Shown: positions 1 through 6,993, counted from the stretch's first letter. The stretch: DNA of 37,376 nt from Clostridia bacterium (GCA_017381715.1 JAFOBR010000021.1:1-37376); one strand, 5' to 3'. The notes: generated by a model not told the origin, from the letters alone. A program made the numbers and translations.

Positions 1-1
1 C

Positions 2-1234
2 GAGCTATACGACGGCGAGATCTACACCACACGGTTTGAACCCGGCGAAAGATTGCTGTGTGCTCGAAGTCCGCATATCACGATGGGAAACCTCTTCCTT
101 GCAGAGAACGTGCATTCCGAGAACATCGATGCTTGCTTTAATCTTACGCCCAACATTGTTTGTGTAAACGCAATCAACAGTAATCTTCAACACCGTCTTA
201 ACGGTTGCGATTACGATTCGGATACCATGCTGATCACAAACAACGAATGGCTGATTGCGGCAACGGCGCTTGAATACGACAAGCTTGGTGTTCCCGTATG
301 TAACGTAAAGCCTTCGCAAAAGACGGCGTATACCTCCTCTCCGGAGGATCTTGCAAAGTTAGATTGCATCATCTCCGAAAACAAGATCGGAGATATCGTC
401 AACCTCTCTCAGTTTCTCAACAGCATCTTCTGGCACGAGCTTTCAAAAGGAAAGTTCGTTGAAGAACTGATGCCCATATACCTTGACATCTGCAAGCTTG
501 CTGTGTTATCCGGTATGGAGATAGACAAAGCGAAGCGGATGTACAGTGTAGATACCAACAAGGTATTAACCGGCCTTGGTAAATACAAAACAGACTACAA
601 AGAATCCCACAGCGGAAAGCTCCCTCGCTTCTTCAAGCACATTACTGAGGGAAACGTTTCCGCAAGAGATGACGACGTATCTATGAACACGCCGATGTCT
701 TTTATCTTCGATGCAGTAGAAAGCTGTAACAACAGAAGCGTGAAAACACAAACGGTAACGCTTATGGATTTGTTTGATCTTGACATTACCGACAATGATG
801 CCAACGACACGCATAGGAAGCAAAAGATTATTCAAACCGTAAAGGATGCGTATTCTCAGATACAGCATCTGCAGATCGGGATGAAGAAAAACGATGAAAA
901 GCAGTACCGTAAGGAAAAAGCGGATGAGCTGTTTGCTCATTGTCTTGAAGTTGCGTCCAAGCATATTGCAAACGACCACGTCTTGCATATGATCCTAAAA
1001 GAGATCGACAACGACAAGAAAGAAAAGTACGATATCGGAAGCGCAAAGAGTTTTCTGTTTGCTGTATTGCTATATGAAAAAAACAAACGTCTGCTGAACA
1101 AGGTAAAAGGTATGGACACGCATATCTTCTCCGAGCTGATGTTATACGAAAACGATGACGACGGGAATATGTTCGTTACCGAATCCATATACGGACACCG
1201 TCATATCATCTATGATTTTGAAACAATGAAATAA
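2..1234 (+). CDS. RNA-dependent RNA polymerase-like (double-psi barrel) protein, 5'-truncated
   Basis: The reading frame is open from the first bases of the window, so this is the C-terminal part (about 410 codons) of a larger gene; a TTG at 53 is not a believable start. The motif GCDYDSD at 203-223 matches the metal-binding DxDGD loop of the RNA polymerase beta'/RdRp catalytic barrel. Upstream, ARSPHITMGNL (62-94) resembles the RNPxxHPGD segment of eukaryotic RdRps. Downstream, LAVLSGMEIDKAK (497-535) resembles their conserved LA-x-x-x-x-x-x-VD-x-x-K helix. The order and spacing of the three motifs agree with that superfamily. RdRp-related polymerases have been described in bacterial selfish elements; a role in priming or transcribing element DNA is inference. 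Ser replaces the usual Gly in the catalytic loop. The rest is charged, mostly helical and not recognised. A strong terminator follows the stop. Confidence 0.6.
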   Translation, partial: ELYDGEIYTTRFEPGERLLCARSPHITMGNLFLAENVHSENIDACFNLTPNIVCVNAINSNLQHRLNGCDYDSDTMLITNNEWLIAATALEYDKLGVPVCNVKPSQKTAYTSSPEDLAKLDCIISENKIGDIVNLSQFLNSIFWHELSKGKFVEELMPIYLDICKLAVLSGMEIDKAKRMYSVDTNKVLTGLGKYKTDYKESHSGKLPRFFKHITEGNVSARDDDVSMNTPMSFIFDAVESCNNRSVKTQTVTLMDLFDLDITDNDANDTHRKQKIIQTVKDAYSQIQHLQIGMKKNDEKQYRKEKADELFAHCLEVASKHIANDHVLHMILKEIDNDKKEKYDIGSAKSFLFAVLLYEKNKRLLNKVKGMDTHIFSELMLYENDDDGNMFVTESIYGHRHIIYDFETMK

Positions 1235-1249
1235 CGTCAAACAGAATCA

Positions 1250-1283
1250 GGTACCGAGAAAACTTCTCGGTGCCTTTTTTATT
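1250..1283 (+). terminator. Rho-independent terminator after the polymerase-like gene
   Basis: An 11-bp stem (1250-1260 with 1264-1274, one G-T wobble) closes an AAC loop and is followed by six T residues and TT further on. It starts 15 bp after the stop codon of the polymerase-like gene. Confidence 0.9.
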
Positions 1284-1317
1284 GGGGTCCCCGAGAAGCC
1301 ACAAGGCTTCTTGGGGT
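1284..1317 (+). repeat. GGGGTCCCC hairpin repeat, copy A
   Basis: GGGGT (1284-1288) is followed by a 12-bp stem (1289-1300 with 1305-1316), an ACAA loop, and a second T after the closing GGGG. It differs by one loop base from copy B at 11459-11492 on the chromosome. It sits between the terminator at 1250 and the next gene's ribosome site, and has no T-tract of its own. Confidence 0.85.
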
Positions 1318-1346
1318 AATTTATTTATCAAGAAAGGAGAAAACAA

Positions 1347-1562
1347 ATGAAAGAATCTATCTACAGATCCTTCGATGAGCTTCCTTGCTTTCTGAACGCA
1401 AAGCAGGTTGCAAATCTGTTGGGCATCTCGCAGTCGTCTTGCTACGAGCTAATGAGTGAACCCGACTTCCCCGTTACGCATATCGGGAAGCGTAAGCTTG
1501 TGCAAAAGGATAAGCTGATCGAATGGCTGAACAAAAATACGAAAGGAGGTACAAGATGCTAA
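1347..1562 (+). CDS. Small HTH protein, excisionase family (HTH_17-like)
   Basis: This 71-residue protein has the compact MerR/excisionase-type fold. Residues 15-30 (LNAKQVANLLGISQS) form the helix-turn-helix, and FPVTHIGKRKLVQKDKLIEWL gives the wing and last helix typical of the HTH_17 family. Such proteins bind att-site DNA and bias a tyrosine recombinase toward excision, or act as small regulators. The start is set by a good AAGAAAGGAG site 7 bases before the ATG. The next gene begins inside its last codons, so the two are translationally coupled. Calling it the xis of this element is inference, because the integrase lies 2.8 kb away. Confidence 0.8.
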   Translation: MKESIYRSFDELPCFLNAKQVANLLGISQSSCYELMSEPDFPVTHIGKRKLVQKDKLIEWLNKNTKGGTRC

Positions 1563-1975
1563 GTACTGAAATGCAAAAGTTAAAACAGCAAAACTATTTT
1601 CCTATTCCCAACGCGGTGTTCGATATCGATCTGACTGACGGTGAGATATTGGTATATGCGTTTCTGCTTCGATGCGAAGACAGAAGAACCTATCAATGTC
1701 ATCCCAGCTACACGACTATCGGCCGCGCTATCGGTAAGAGCGTAAACAGCGTGCGCAAATACGTGCAGGGCTTAACACAAAAAGGGCTTATCACTACCGA
1801 GCACACGCAGATCATCACCAAAAGCGGTGAAACGAGAAACGGTACACTTCTCTACACCATTCTGCCTATACAGCAGGTAATGGACAGACAGTTTGAAAGG
1901 CAGATGACGCTTGCAATGATGGAAAGTAGAAAGCAAGAGGTCGAAAGCGTGCTCCAAAACACAAAAGATTCGTGA
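1556..1975 (+). CDS. RepA-like winged-helix replication initiator protein
   Basis: The 139-residue protein carries a winged helix of the HTH_36/RepA N-terminal kind. After FPIPNAVFDIDLTDGEILVYAFLL comes the recognition region (SYTTIGRAIGKSVNSVRKYVQ), then a basic wing ending in LLYTILPI. Related proteins start replication of clostridial plasmids or integrative elements from an internal origin. At 139 residues it is much shorter than full plasmid RepA proteins, so it may act only as a DNA-binding partner. The ATG at 1556 is chosen because AAAGGAGG lies 6 bases upstream; it overlaps the preceding gene by 7 bases. The C-terminal 35 residues are probably helical. Confidence 0.7.
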   Translation: MLSTEMQKLKQQNYFPIPNAVFDIDLTDGEILVYAFLLRCEDRRTYQCHPSYTTIGRAIGKSVNSVRKYVQGLTQKGLITTEHTQIITKSGETRNGTLLYTILPIQQVMDRQFERQMTLAMMESRKQEVESVLQNTKDS

Positions 1976-2178
1976 AGAATATTTTTAAGCAGGATAAAGA
2001 GGATACTCTTACACCGAGCCGGCAACGCCGGTCGGGGAGAAATATCCCGTAAAATCAAGGGTATTCCCAAAATAAACGAAAAACTCAATATTACGAAAAG
2101 GATACCGTAAAGCAGCTCAAAAGAGGAACTTTACGGCATTTTTACGCAAAAATATGAAACTCAAATAGGAGGTACAAA
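1976..2178 (+). other. Candidate origin of transfer (oriT) region
   Basis: This gene-free stretch lies directly upstream of the ribbon-helix-helix and relaxase genes, the usual place for oriT. It holds a hairpin with a CCGGC/GCCGG core (2019-2023 with 2027-2031, loop AAC), extended by CCGA/TCGG across a bulged G. A second stem of 8 bp pairs 2105-2112 with 2129-2136. No nic site can be assigned from sequence alone, so this is inference from position and structure. Confidence 0.4.
2105..2141 (+). terminator. Weak terminator-like hairpin before the mobilization genes
   Basis: CCGTAAAG (2105-2112) pairs with CTTTACGG (2129-2136) over a 16-base loop, followed by CATTTTT. The long loop makes it a poor terminator; it may instead be part of oriT or an attenuator for the mobilization operon. 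Confidence 0.35.
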
Positions 2179-2589
2179 ATGAAAAAACAAAAACAAGAAA
2201 ACCTAAAGGCAAACAGCATACGTCTTGCCCCTTCCGTATGGGAAGATTGCGAAAGACGTGCCGAAAGAATGGGATTGAAATCCAAAAACGAATTCATCCG
2301 CGATGCAATCACCTTCTATACCGAATGGCTTGACTCACCTGCTACGCAGAAGTTTATGACCCCCGCGCTGGAATCTGTTATAGGCGCAAAGGTACGGGAC
2401 AGCGAAGAACGACTCGCAAGGTTGCTCTTTAAATTGGCTGTCGATCAAAACTTCCTTGCGCATATCGTCGGCAACACCTACGAATATGACGAAGGAGTAT
2501 TAGGAGACTTCCGCATTCAATCTCTACGTGAGGTGAAGGAAACCAACGGAACGTTAACGGCAAAAGATATTCTGCGCGGTGAAAAGTAA
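2179..2589 (+). CDS. Ribbon-helix-helix mobilization accessory protein (MobC-like)
   Basis: The 136-residue protein begins with a basic region and then a ribbon-helix-helix fold: a short strand (NSIRLAPSVWEDCERRAERMG) followed by a helix with LKSKNEFIRDAITFYTEWL. Proteins of this type bind oriT and help the relaxase melt and nick DNA. The remaining 80 residues are helical and probably form the relaxase contact or dimer surface. AGGAGG lies 7 bases before the ATG. The stop overlaps the relaxase start as TAATG, so the two proteins should be made together. The exact family is not certain. Confidence 0.75.
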   Translation: MKKQKQENLKANSIRLAPSVWEDCERRAERMGLKSKNEFIRDAITFYTEWLDSPATQKFMTPALESVIGAKVRDSEERLARLLFKLAVDQNFLAHIVGNTYEYDEGVLGDFRIQSLREVKETNGTLTAKDILRGEK

Positions 2590-4253
2590 TGGCAAGGTTA
2601 ATATTAAAAGCGCCGTACTATTCACCCAAATCCAAAACACCAAGCGGAAACACGCGCGGCGGATACGCAACGTATATAGCTACGCGAGAAGGCGTTGAAC
2701 TTCTGCGAAGCGGAATGGCAAGCTACGTCGGTGAGAGAAGAGGCTCCTGCGGTCTCTTCTCTGACGAGGGTATGCCGATCGTCATGTCGAGGATCACAGA
2801 TGAGATAGATAACCACAACGGTAACGTATGGGGATTCATTATATCTCTGAAGCGTGAAGACAGCGAAAGGTTGGGATACAACAATGCGTTGTCTTGGATG
2901 AATCTTCTTCGCTCAAGGCGAAACGATATTGCAAAAGAGATGCACATCTCTCCCGAAAATCTTCGTTGGTACGGTGCATACCACGACAAAGAAGACCATC
3001 CTCACGTACACGTGCTGGTATGGTCGGACAACCCTAACGAGCCGCATCTGTCAAAGGATGGGATAAGAAACATCAAAAAAGTTCTTGCCGAGGATATCTT
3101 CCGTCAGGATCTTATGTGCATATACAAAGAGCAAACAAAATACCGCGATGACCTGCGAAGAGAATACCGCGAGAGAATGGAAGAGATGGCTGAAAAGATC
3201 AAGCACGGAGAATTGAATTGTCCGGAGCTTGAAATGAAGTTCACTCTGCTCGCAAAGCGCTTGGAACAGCAAAAGGGTAAAAAACAATACGGTTATCTGG
3301 ACAAGAAAAGCAAAGAGCTTGTAAACGACATCGTGAAACTGATTGCTCAAGACAAAAACGTATCCGAGCTTTATGATCTCTGGTACAAATCTCTTTGCGA
3401 GGTGCATTCCACCTACACGGACAAGCTTCCCGAAAAGGTTCCGCTATGGGAGAACGAGGTCTTCAAGCCCATACGAAACGCTGTGGTGAAAGCGGCGTCA
3501 GGCTTCACGTTGCCTAATGATGTCGAGATCTTAAACGATGAAGAACAGGAAGATGACGTTGCCTATCGTTACTATCTGATTGGTAAGAATCGCATTAAAG
3601 AAAACGATCCCGAAGAAGCGGAACACTATCTGAAAGAAGCGGTAGAGCTTGGCAATCATCACGCAGCGTTTCTGTTATACAAATGCTACCGTGACAAAAT
3701 TATCGAGCCGGAATATAAAACCTCTGCAAAGCATTATCTCTACAAAGCAGCGGATATGGGTAACTCTGCGGCGGAATATATTCTCGGAAAAGAGCTGCTC
3801 GCAAAGAATCCCGACAAAGCGAAAGAGTATCTTCTCTCCTCCGCAAGCAAGAACAATCCACAAAGTATGTATCTGCTGGGCAAGGTATTACTTGACGAGG
3901 GAAAGAAAGAGGAAGCGCTTAAATGGTTAGATGCTTCCGCAAGGCTTGACCTTTGGAATATGACACAGGTAGGGTTGCTTTACTATTACTCGCCGGGCGA
4001 ACGTGAGCGCGGTGTTGAGCTTTTAAGAACTGCGGCGAGCGACGGATACTCGAGTGCAAAGAAAGCGTTACAAGCCATTGAGGACGGCGGTGATGCGCAG
4101 ATACTTTGCCAATGCCTTTGGCTATTTGCATACGTCAGTGACATCATCGAGGAAGAAACAGACAAGCAAACGGTTCGTTATGACGCTGTTGATTCAAAGC
4201 TACGCCGAGAGATAGCTCAAAAGAAGCGCGGTGGCCCCGTGATGAGAATGTGA
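2589..4253 (+). CDS. MobP-type relaxase with C-terminal Sel1 repeats
   Basis: Residues 1-220 form a relaxase domain of the MobP3/MobL kind found in Firmicutes elements. The metal-binding signature is H132-DKED-HPH139-V-H141, and Tyr29 in GYATYIATREGVE is a likely nucleophile. The enzyme nicks one strand at oriT and stays joined to the 5' end during transfer. A charged helical linker (about 180-310) leads to at least four Sel1-type repeats (about 325-515), recognisable as A-x-x-x-LG or AA-x-x-G-x-x-x-A helices. Sel1 arrays usually bind other proteins, so this part may dock the relaxosome to a coupling protein or a host factor; that is inference. At 554 residues it is complete. The gene overlaps the upstream stop by one base. 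Confidence 0.88.
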   Translation: MARLILKAPYYSPKSKTPSGNTRGGYATYIATREGVELLRSGMASYVGERRGSCGLFSDEGMPIVMSRITDEIDNHNGNVWGFIISLKREDSERLGYNNALSWMNLLRSRRNDIAKEMHISPENLRWYGAYHDKEDHPHVHVLVWSDNPNEPHLSKDGIRNIKKVLAEDIFRQDLMCIYKEQTKYRDDLRREYRERMEEMAEKIKHGELNCPELEMKFTLLAKRLEQQKGKKQYGYLDKKSKELVNDIVKLIAQDKNVSELYDLWYKSLCEVHSTYTDKLPEKVPLWENEVFKPIRNAVVKAASGFTLPNDVEILNDEEQEDDVAYRYYLIGKNRIKENDPEEAEHYLKEAVELGNHHAAFLLYKCYRDKIIEPEYKTSAKHYLYKAADMGNSAAEYILGKELLAKNPDKAKEYLLSSASKNNPQSMYLLGKVLLDEGKKEEALKWLDASARLDLWNMTQVGLLYYYSPGERERGVELLRTAASDGYSSAKKALQAIEDGGDAQILCQCLWLFAYVSDIIEEETDKQTVRYDAVDSKLRREIAQKKRGGPVMRM

Positions 4254-4332
4254 GAAAAAATATATGAAAATAGCTGGATATTATAAAACCTTTGTGGTAT
4301 TGTATGTAGCTAACGAAAGGAGTTGAAAATCA

Positions 4333-5550
4333 ATGCAAAAGAAATTACTAACCAACGGTAATGCGTTCAAGCGCACGGACGGGCGATGGTGCGGTGTTGT
4401 TTGGTATATGGACGAAAGCGGTGAACGAAAGCGTAAGAGCTTCTCGGGTACAACCAAGCAAGAGGTCAACAAGAAGATGACCGAATACATCGCCGAGTTC
4501 GACAAGATGGTCGAAGCAAGCGACGAGAGCAAAAAGACCTTACGCGACAGTATGCAGAACTGGTTGCAGGTGTTCAAGTTCCCCTCGGTTGAGAGGACAA
4601 CCTACGACCGACTCGAATGCACCGCAAAGAACCAAATATATACGATACTCGGGAACAAGGTGGTGGGCAACATTAAGTCGGCGGACATTAAAAATCTGCT
4701 GAACCATTGGATGAACGAGGGATATGCCTACACCACGGTGAAAAAGGTGTACGTTATCCTCAACGAATACTTCCGATACCTGATACAGCAGGAGCTGATT
4801 CAAAAGAACCCGATGCAAAGCGCACCGATGATTAAAAAGGCGAACTTTATGGCGGCGCAAGGCAAAGAAAACCTACCCACAAACGAAACGGTTACAATCT
4901 TCACACCCGAGGAAATAGCGAAATTGAAAGAGGAAGCGTCAAAGCAGTACGCCACCGGCAAGAAGTTATACAAGCAAGCAGGTGCGATATTCCTTATGCT
5001 TAACACGGGGTTGAGAACCGGCGAGGTGCTTGGGTTGCTGAACAGCGACATTGATTTGGAGAACCGTGTGTTGCACGTTCAACGTGGTGTTAAGCAGAGG
5101 AATGTGCGCGACGGTTACGAGCAGGTCGGACCGAAGACTGAAATGGTAGTTGGAAAATTGAAGTCCGCATCGAGCAAGCGAGATGTACCCTTAAACGATA
5201 CCGCCATACAAGCGATAAAGGAGATGCGAGAGGAAATATACTTGGGCGAGGACTTCCCTCTTATCCCTGACATCAATGGAAACTTTCTCAAGCCCGAGCG
5301 ATTCAGGCGGCGTTATTACCGCCTGTTAGACGGCGCAGGCGTTGAACACAGAGGGCTCCACTCACTACGCCATACCTTCGCAACCAACCTTGTAAACGGC
5401 GTTAAACAGCCCGACGGCACGATCCTCTCGCTCACACCAAAGCAGGTTGCGGACATCCTTGGGCATAGCACCTCGCAGATAACCGAGATGTACTATGTAA
5501 AAAAGGACACCACCCGACTAAACGGACTTACCGATGCGTTTTCGCTGTGA
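4333..5550 (+). CDS. int: Tyrosine site-specific integrase
   Basis: This 405-residue phage/ICE-type integrase has an N-terminal arm-binding domain (about 1-55, GRWCGVVWYMDESGERKRKSF), a SAM-like core-binding domain (about 65-170) and the C-terminal catalytic domain. Catalytic residues visible are Arg228 (TGLRTGE), His343 and Arg346 (HSLRH), His378 (LGHST) and the nucleophile Tyr387 (EMYY). All expected residues are present, so it should be active. It inserts and excises the element by strand exchange between att sites. An AAAGGAG site precedes the ATG at 4333. It is the last plus-strand gene of the module and is followed by a strong hairpin. Confidence 0.95.
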   Translation: MQKKLLTNGNAFKRTDGRWCGVVWYMDESGERKRKSFSGTTKQEVNKKMTEYIAEFDKMVEASDESKKTLRDSMQNWLQVFKFPSVERTTYDRLECTAKNQIYTILGNKVVGNIKSADIKNLLNHWMNEGYAYTTVKKVYVILNEYFRYLIQQELIQKNPMQSAPMIKKANFMAAQGKENLPTNETVTIFTPEEIAKLKEEASKQYATGKKLYKQAGAIFLMLNTGLRTGEVLGLLNSDIDLENRVLHVQRGVKQRNVRDGYEQVGPKTEMVVGKLKSASSKRDVPLNDTAIQAIKEMREEIYLGEDFPLIPDINGNFLKPERFRRRYYRLLDGAGVEHRGLHSLRHTFATNLVNGVKQPDGTILSLTPKQVADILGHSTSQITEMYYVKKDTTRLNGLTDAFSL

Positions 5551-5582
5551 TGTTCAATAGTTGGTTCGCAATAGACAAAGAG

Positions 5583-5612
5583 AAAGCTCCACGAAAAAGT
5601 GGAGCTTTGAAT
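5583..5612. terminator. Terminator shared by the integrase and XRE genes
   Basis: A perfect 10-bp stem (5583-5592 with 5599-5608) with a six-base loop lies between the converging integrase and XRE genes. The plus side is followed only by GAATTATT and the minus side by CTCTTTG, so termination may be partial in both directions. Confidence 0.7.
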
Positions 5613-5614
5613 TA

Positions 5615-6424
5615 TTAGTTTAACAGTTGTTCGATTTCTTTACGTTGTTCGATTGTGCTTTCGTAAATCGTTGATTTGAAGTATTTTGTTTCAACAAAAT
5701 CTTCTTCGAAAGCATCGATTATCTTTTGAGCGATTTTCAGTTGAGTATTGGCTTTTTCTATTTCGCCGTTTTCTTTCAAGTGCTTTCCGATTATGATTAA
5801 CATATCTATCAAGTCATCGGCAGAAATATTTTTTTGTTTTTGCGCAGCTTCGTACATTTCTTCGCCGTCAAGAAGATGTGCAGCCACACCAAGCTTTGAA
5901 AAATATATTTCAGGAATATGTTCAATAGCGTCTTTTGATAATTGATATTCACCTATTGCCTTGTATGCTTCTGCCATAATACGATAAGCATCAAAACGCA
6001 CGTCGTCATATTTTGTGCTTTCAACAAGTGCTTTGCCTATTGTGATAACTTCGTCATTTTTGCCCAATTCAGATATAACACCTATCAAGCAATTCAAAAG
6101 AATATCATTGCCCGGATACTTTTTCAATCCGTCGCGTATAACCTGCTCTGCCTTTGCCTTGTCGGTATCCCAATGCTTGCTGTATTCGTCAACAATAGTT
6201 TCAACATTTTTCTCGACCTCGTAAAGATTAAAGTCAAAAAGCTCGTCGGTGGAAACACCGAAGAAAGAAGCAATCGCAGGAATCAATGTTACATCAGGCA
6301 TAGTGTTTCCATTTTCCCATTTTGAAACAGCTTGAAAAGAAACGCCAAGATAATTTGCGAATATTTCTTGAGATATATTTTTCTCTTTTCTTAAGGATTT
6401 GATTTTTTCTCCAAGTTTAATCAT
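5615..6424 (-). CDS. XRE-family transcriptional regulator with TPR-like C-terminus
   Basis: Residues 5-60 are a Cro/C1-type helix-turn-helix (SQEIFANYLGVSFQAVSKWENG). The rest (about 75-265) is a run of paired helices resembling tetratricopeptide repeats, as in peptide-sensing or housekeeping XRE regulators of Firmicutes. It converges on the integrase gene and is visibly richer in A+T than the chromosomal genes to its right, so it may belong to the mobile element. Its promoter overlaps a near-perfect palindrome, which suggests autoregulation. A GGAGG site 7 bases before the ATG sets the start. The target genes are unknown; control of element excision is only a guess. Confidence 0.85.
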   Translation of the reverse strand: MIKLGEKIKSLRKEKNISQEIFANYLGVSFQAVSKWENGNTMPDVTLIPAIASFFGVSTDELFDFNLYEVEKNVETIVDEYSKHWDTDKAKAEQVIRDGLKKYPGNDILLNCLIGVISELGKNDEVITIGKALVESTKYDDVRFDAYRIMAEAYKAIGEYQLSKDAIEHIPEIYFSKLGVAAHLLDGEEMYEAAQKQKNISADDLIDMLIIIGKHLKENGEIEKANTQLKIAQKIIDAFEEDFVETKYFKSTIYESTIEQRKEIEQLLN

Positions 6425-6447
6425 TATAATTCCTCCAAATAATTTCT

Positions 6448-6463
6448 GGATTAGCGCTTATCC
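6448..6463 (-). promoter_or_regulatory. Palindromic operator upstream of the XRE gene
   Basis: GGATTAGCGCTTATCC is a 16-base palindrome with one mismatched pair. It lies 24-39 bases upstream of the XRE start and just downstream of its -10 box, where repressor binding would block transcription. Binding by the XRE protein itself is inference. Confidence 0.6.
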
Positions 6464-6470
6464 TAATGCT

Positions 6471-6498
6471 ATTATAGCGCATTTATATAGAAAAACAA
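6471..6498 (-). promoter_or_regulatory. Promoter of the XRE gene
   Basis: On the minus strand a TTGTTT -35 box (6493-6498) and a perfect TATAAT -10 box (6471-6476) are 16 bases apart. The -10 box lies 8 bases upstream of the palindrome at 6448-6463. Confidence 0.8.
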
Positions 6499-6715
6499 TA
6501 ACTCGTTTGGAGAGAATTTTTCTAACAAGAGTTGAAATGGACAAAGGAATACCGCCGAGGATTTCTCGGCGGCTTTTCTTTATTAATTGATGCTCATTTG
6601 ATGATGTAGTAAACGGAAAGGTTGCGAACAGAACGGAACAGATGGGATAATGATGCCCGATTTGAGCATCAGAGTGGGATTTAGCGGACCGTGGATCGCG
6701 AAAAATGAAAAAGCA
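6499..6715. other. Gene-free stretch between the XRE promoter and the tRNA pair
   Basis: No convincing coding sequence is present. It holds a plus-strand terminator at 6552-6580 with no obvious gene upstream of it, and a spaced inverted repeat (TGATGCTCA at 6588-6596 and TGAGCATCA at 6663-6671). This could be the element-chromosome junction, or the remnant of a gene cut by integration. Neither can be shown without the other junction. Confidence 0.4.
6552..6581 (+). terminator. Orphan plus-strand terminator
   Basis: CCGCCGAG (6552-6559) pairs with CTCGGCGG (6565-6572) over a five-base loop, followed by CTTTTCTTTATT. It is a good rho-independent terminator, yet no plus-strand gene ends in the preceding 970 bases. 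Confidence 0.8.
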
Positions 6716-6750
6716 AAAACCCGCAAGAATCAAGGATTCATGCGGGTTTT
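6716..6750 (-). terminator. Terminator of the tRNA-Asp/tRNA-Trp operon
   Basis: A 10-bp outer stem (6716-6725 with 6741-6750) and an inner 5-bp stem (6727-6731 with 6735-6739) form one long hairpin. On the minus strand it ends in five T residues. It begins 5 bases after the tRNA-Trp 3' end. Confidence 0.9.
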
Positions 6751-6755
6751 CTGCG

Positions 6756-6831
6756 TGGCAGGGGCAGTAGGACTTGAACCCACGACCAACGGTTTTGGAG
6801 ACCGCGACTCTACCAACTGAGCTATACCCCT
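6756..6831 (-). tRNA. tRNA-Trp (CCA anticodon)
   Basis: Read on the minus strand the 76 bases fold into a complete cloverleaf. The acceptor AGGGGTA pairs with TGCCCCT, the anticodon loop is CTCCAAA (anticodon CCA), the T arm is GTGGG-TTCAAGT-CCTAC, and the CCA end is encoded. Confidence 0.96.
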
Positions 6832-6838
6832 ATAAACA

Positions 6839-6915
6839 TGGCGATCCGGATGGGGCTCGAACCCACGACCTCCAGCGTGACAGGCTGGCGTTCTAACCAA
6901 CTGAACTACCGGACC
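6839..6915 (-). tRNA. tRNA-Asp (GTC anticodon)
   Basis: The minus strand gives a 77-base cloverleaf with acceptor GGTCCGG paired to CCGGATC (one G-T pair), anticodon loop CTGTCAC (anticodon GTC), T loop TTCGAGC and an encoded CCA. It lies 7 bases upstream of tRNA-Trp, so both are cut from one transcript. Confidence 0.96.
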
Positions 6916-6944
6916 ACGTTTGTATCGGCAAAACCGACTTCATA

Positions 6945-6973
6945 AGAATATCACAATAAGTGCGTTTTGTCAA
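6945..6973 (-). promoter_or_regulatory. Promoter of the tRNA-Asp/tRNA-Trp operon
   Basis: On the minus strand TTGACA (6968-6973) and TATTCT (6945-6950) are separated by 17 bases, 29 bases before the tRNA-Asp 5' end. Confidence 0.85.
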
Positions 6974-6993
6974 TACAAAATTGTTATTTTAAT

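Larger units (their letters stand above)
1..5612 (+). mobile_element. Right part of an integrative mobilizable/conjugative element
   Basis: Six plus-strand genes form a transfer and replication module: polymerase-like protein, excisionase-like HTH, RepA-like protein, ribbon-helix-helix protein, MobP-type relaxase and tyrosine integrase. A strong hairpin at 5583-5608 closes the module. The left end is outside the window, so no attachment repeat can be matched and the right boundary is a guess; it may lie anywhere between 5551 and about 6715. No type IV secretion genes are visible here, so self-transfer versus mobilization by a helper cannot be decided. Confidence 0.75.

Noticed and set aside
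53..1234. Complete gene starting at TTG 53
   Set aside because: The frame is open to the window edge with motif-bearing sequence before and around 53 and no ribosome site; the gene is truncated by the window.
3649..3930. Overlapping frame inside the relaxase Sel1 region
   Set aside because: Shadow of the repeat-encoding relaxase frame, with no ribosome site and no homology.
6756..6915. tRNA-Trp or tRNA-Asp as the element's attachment site
   Set aside because: Both tRNAs are intact, lie beyond a terminator and about 1.2 kb from the integrase, and no duplicated tRNA 3' end is visible; the other junction is outside the window, so this stays unproven.
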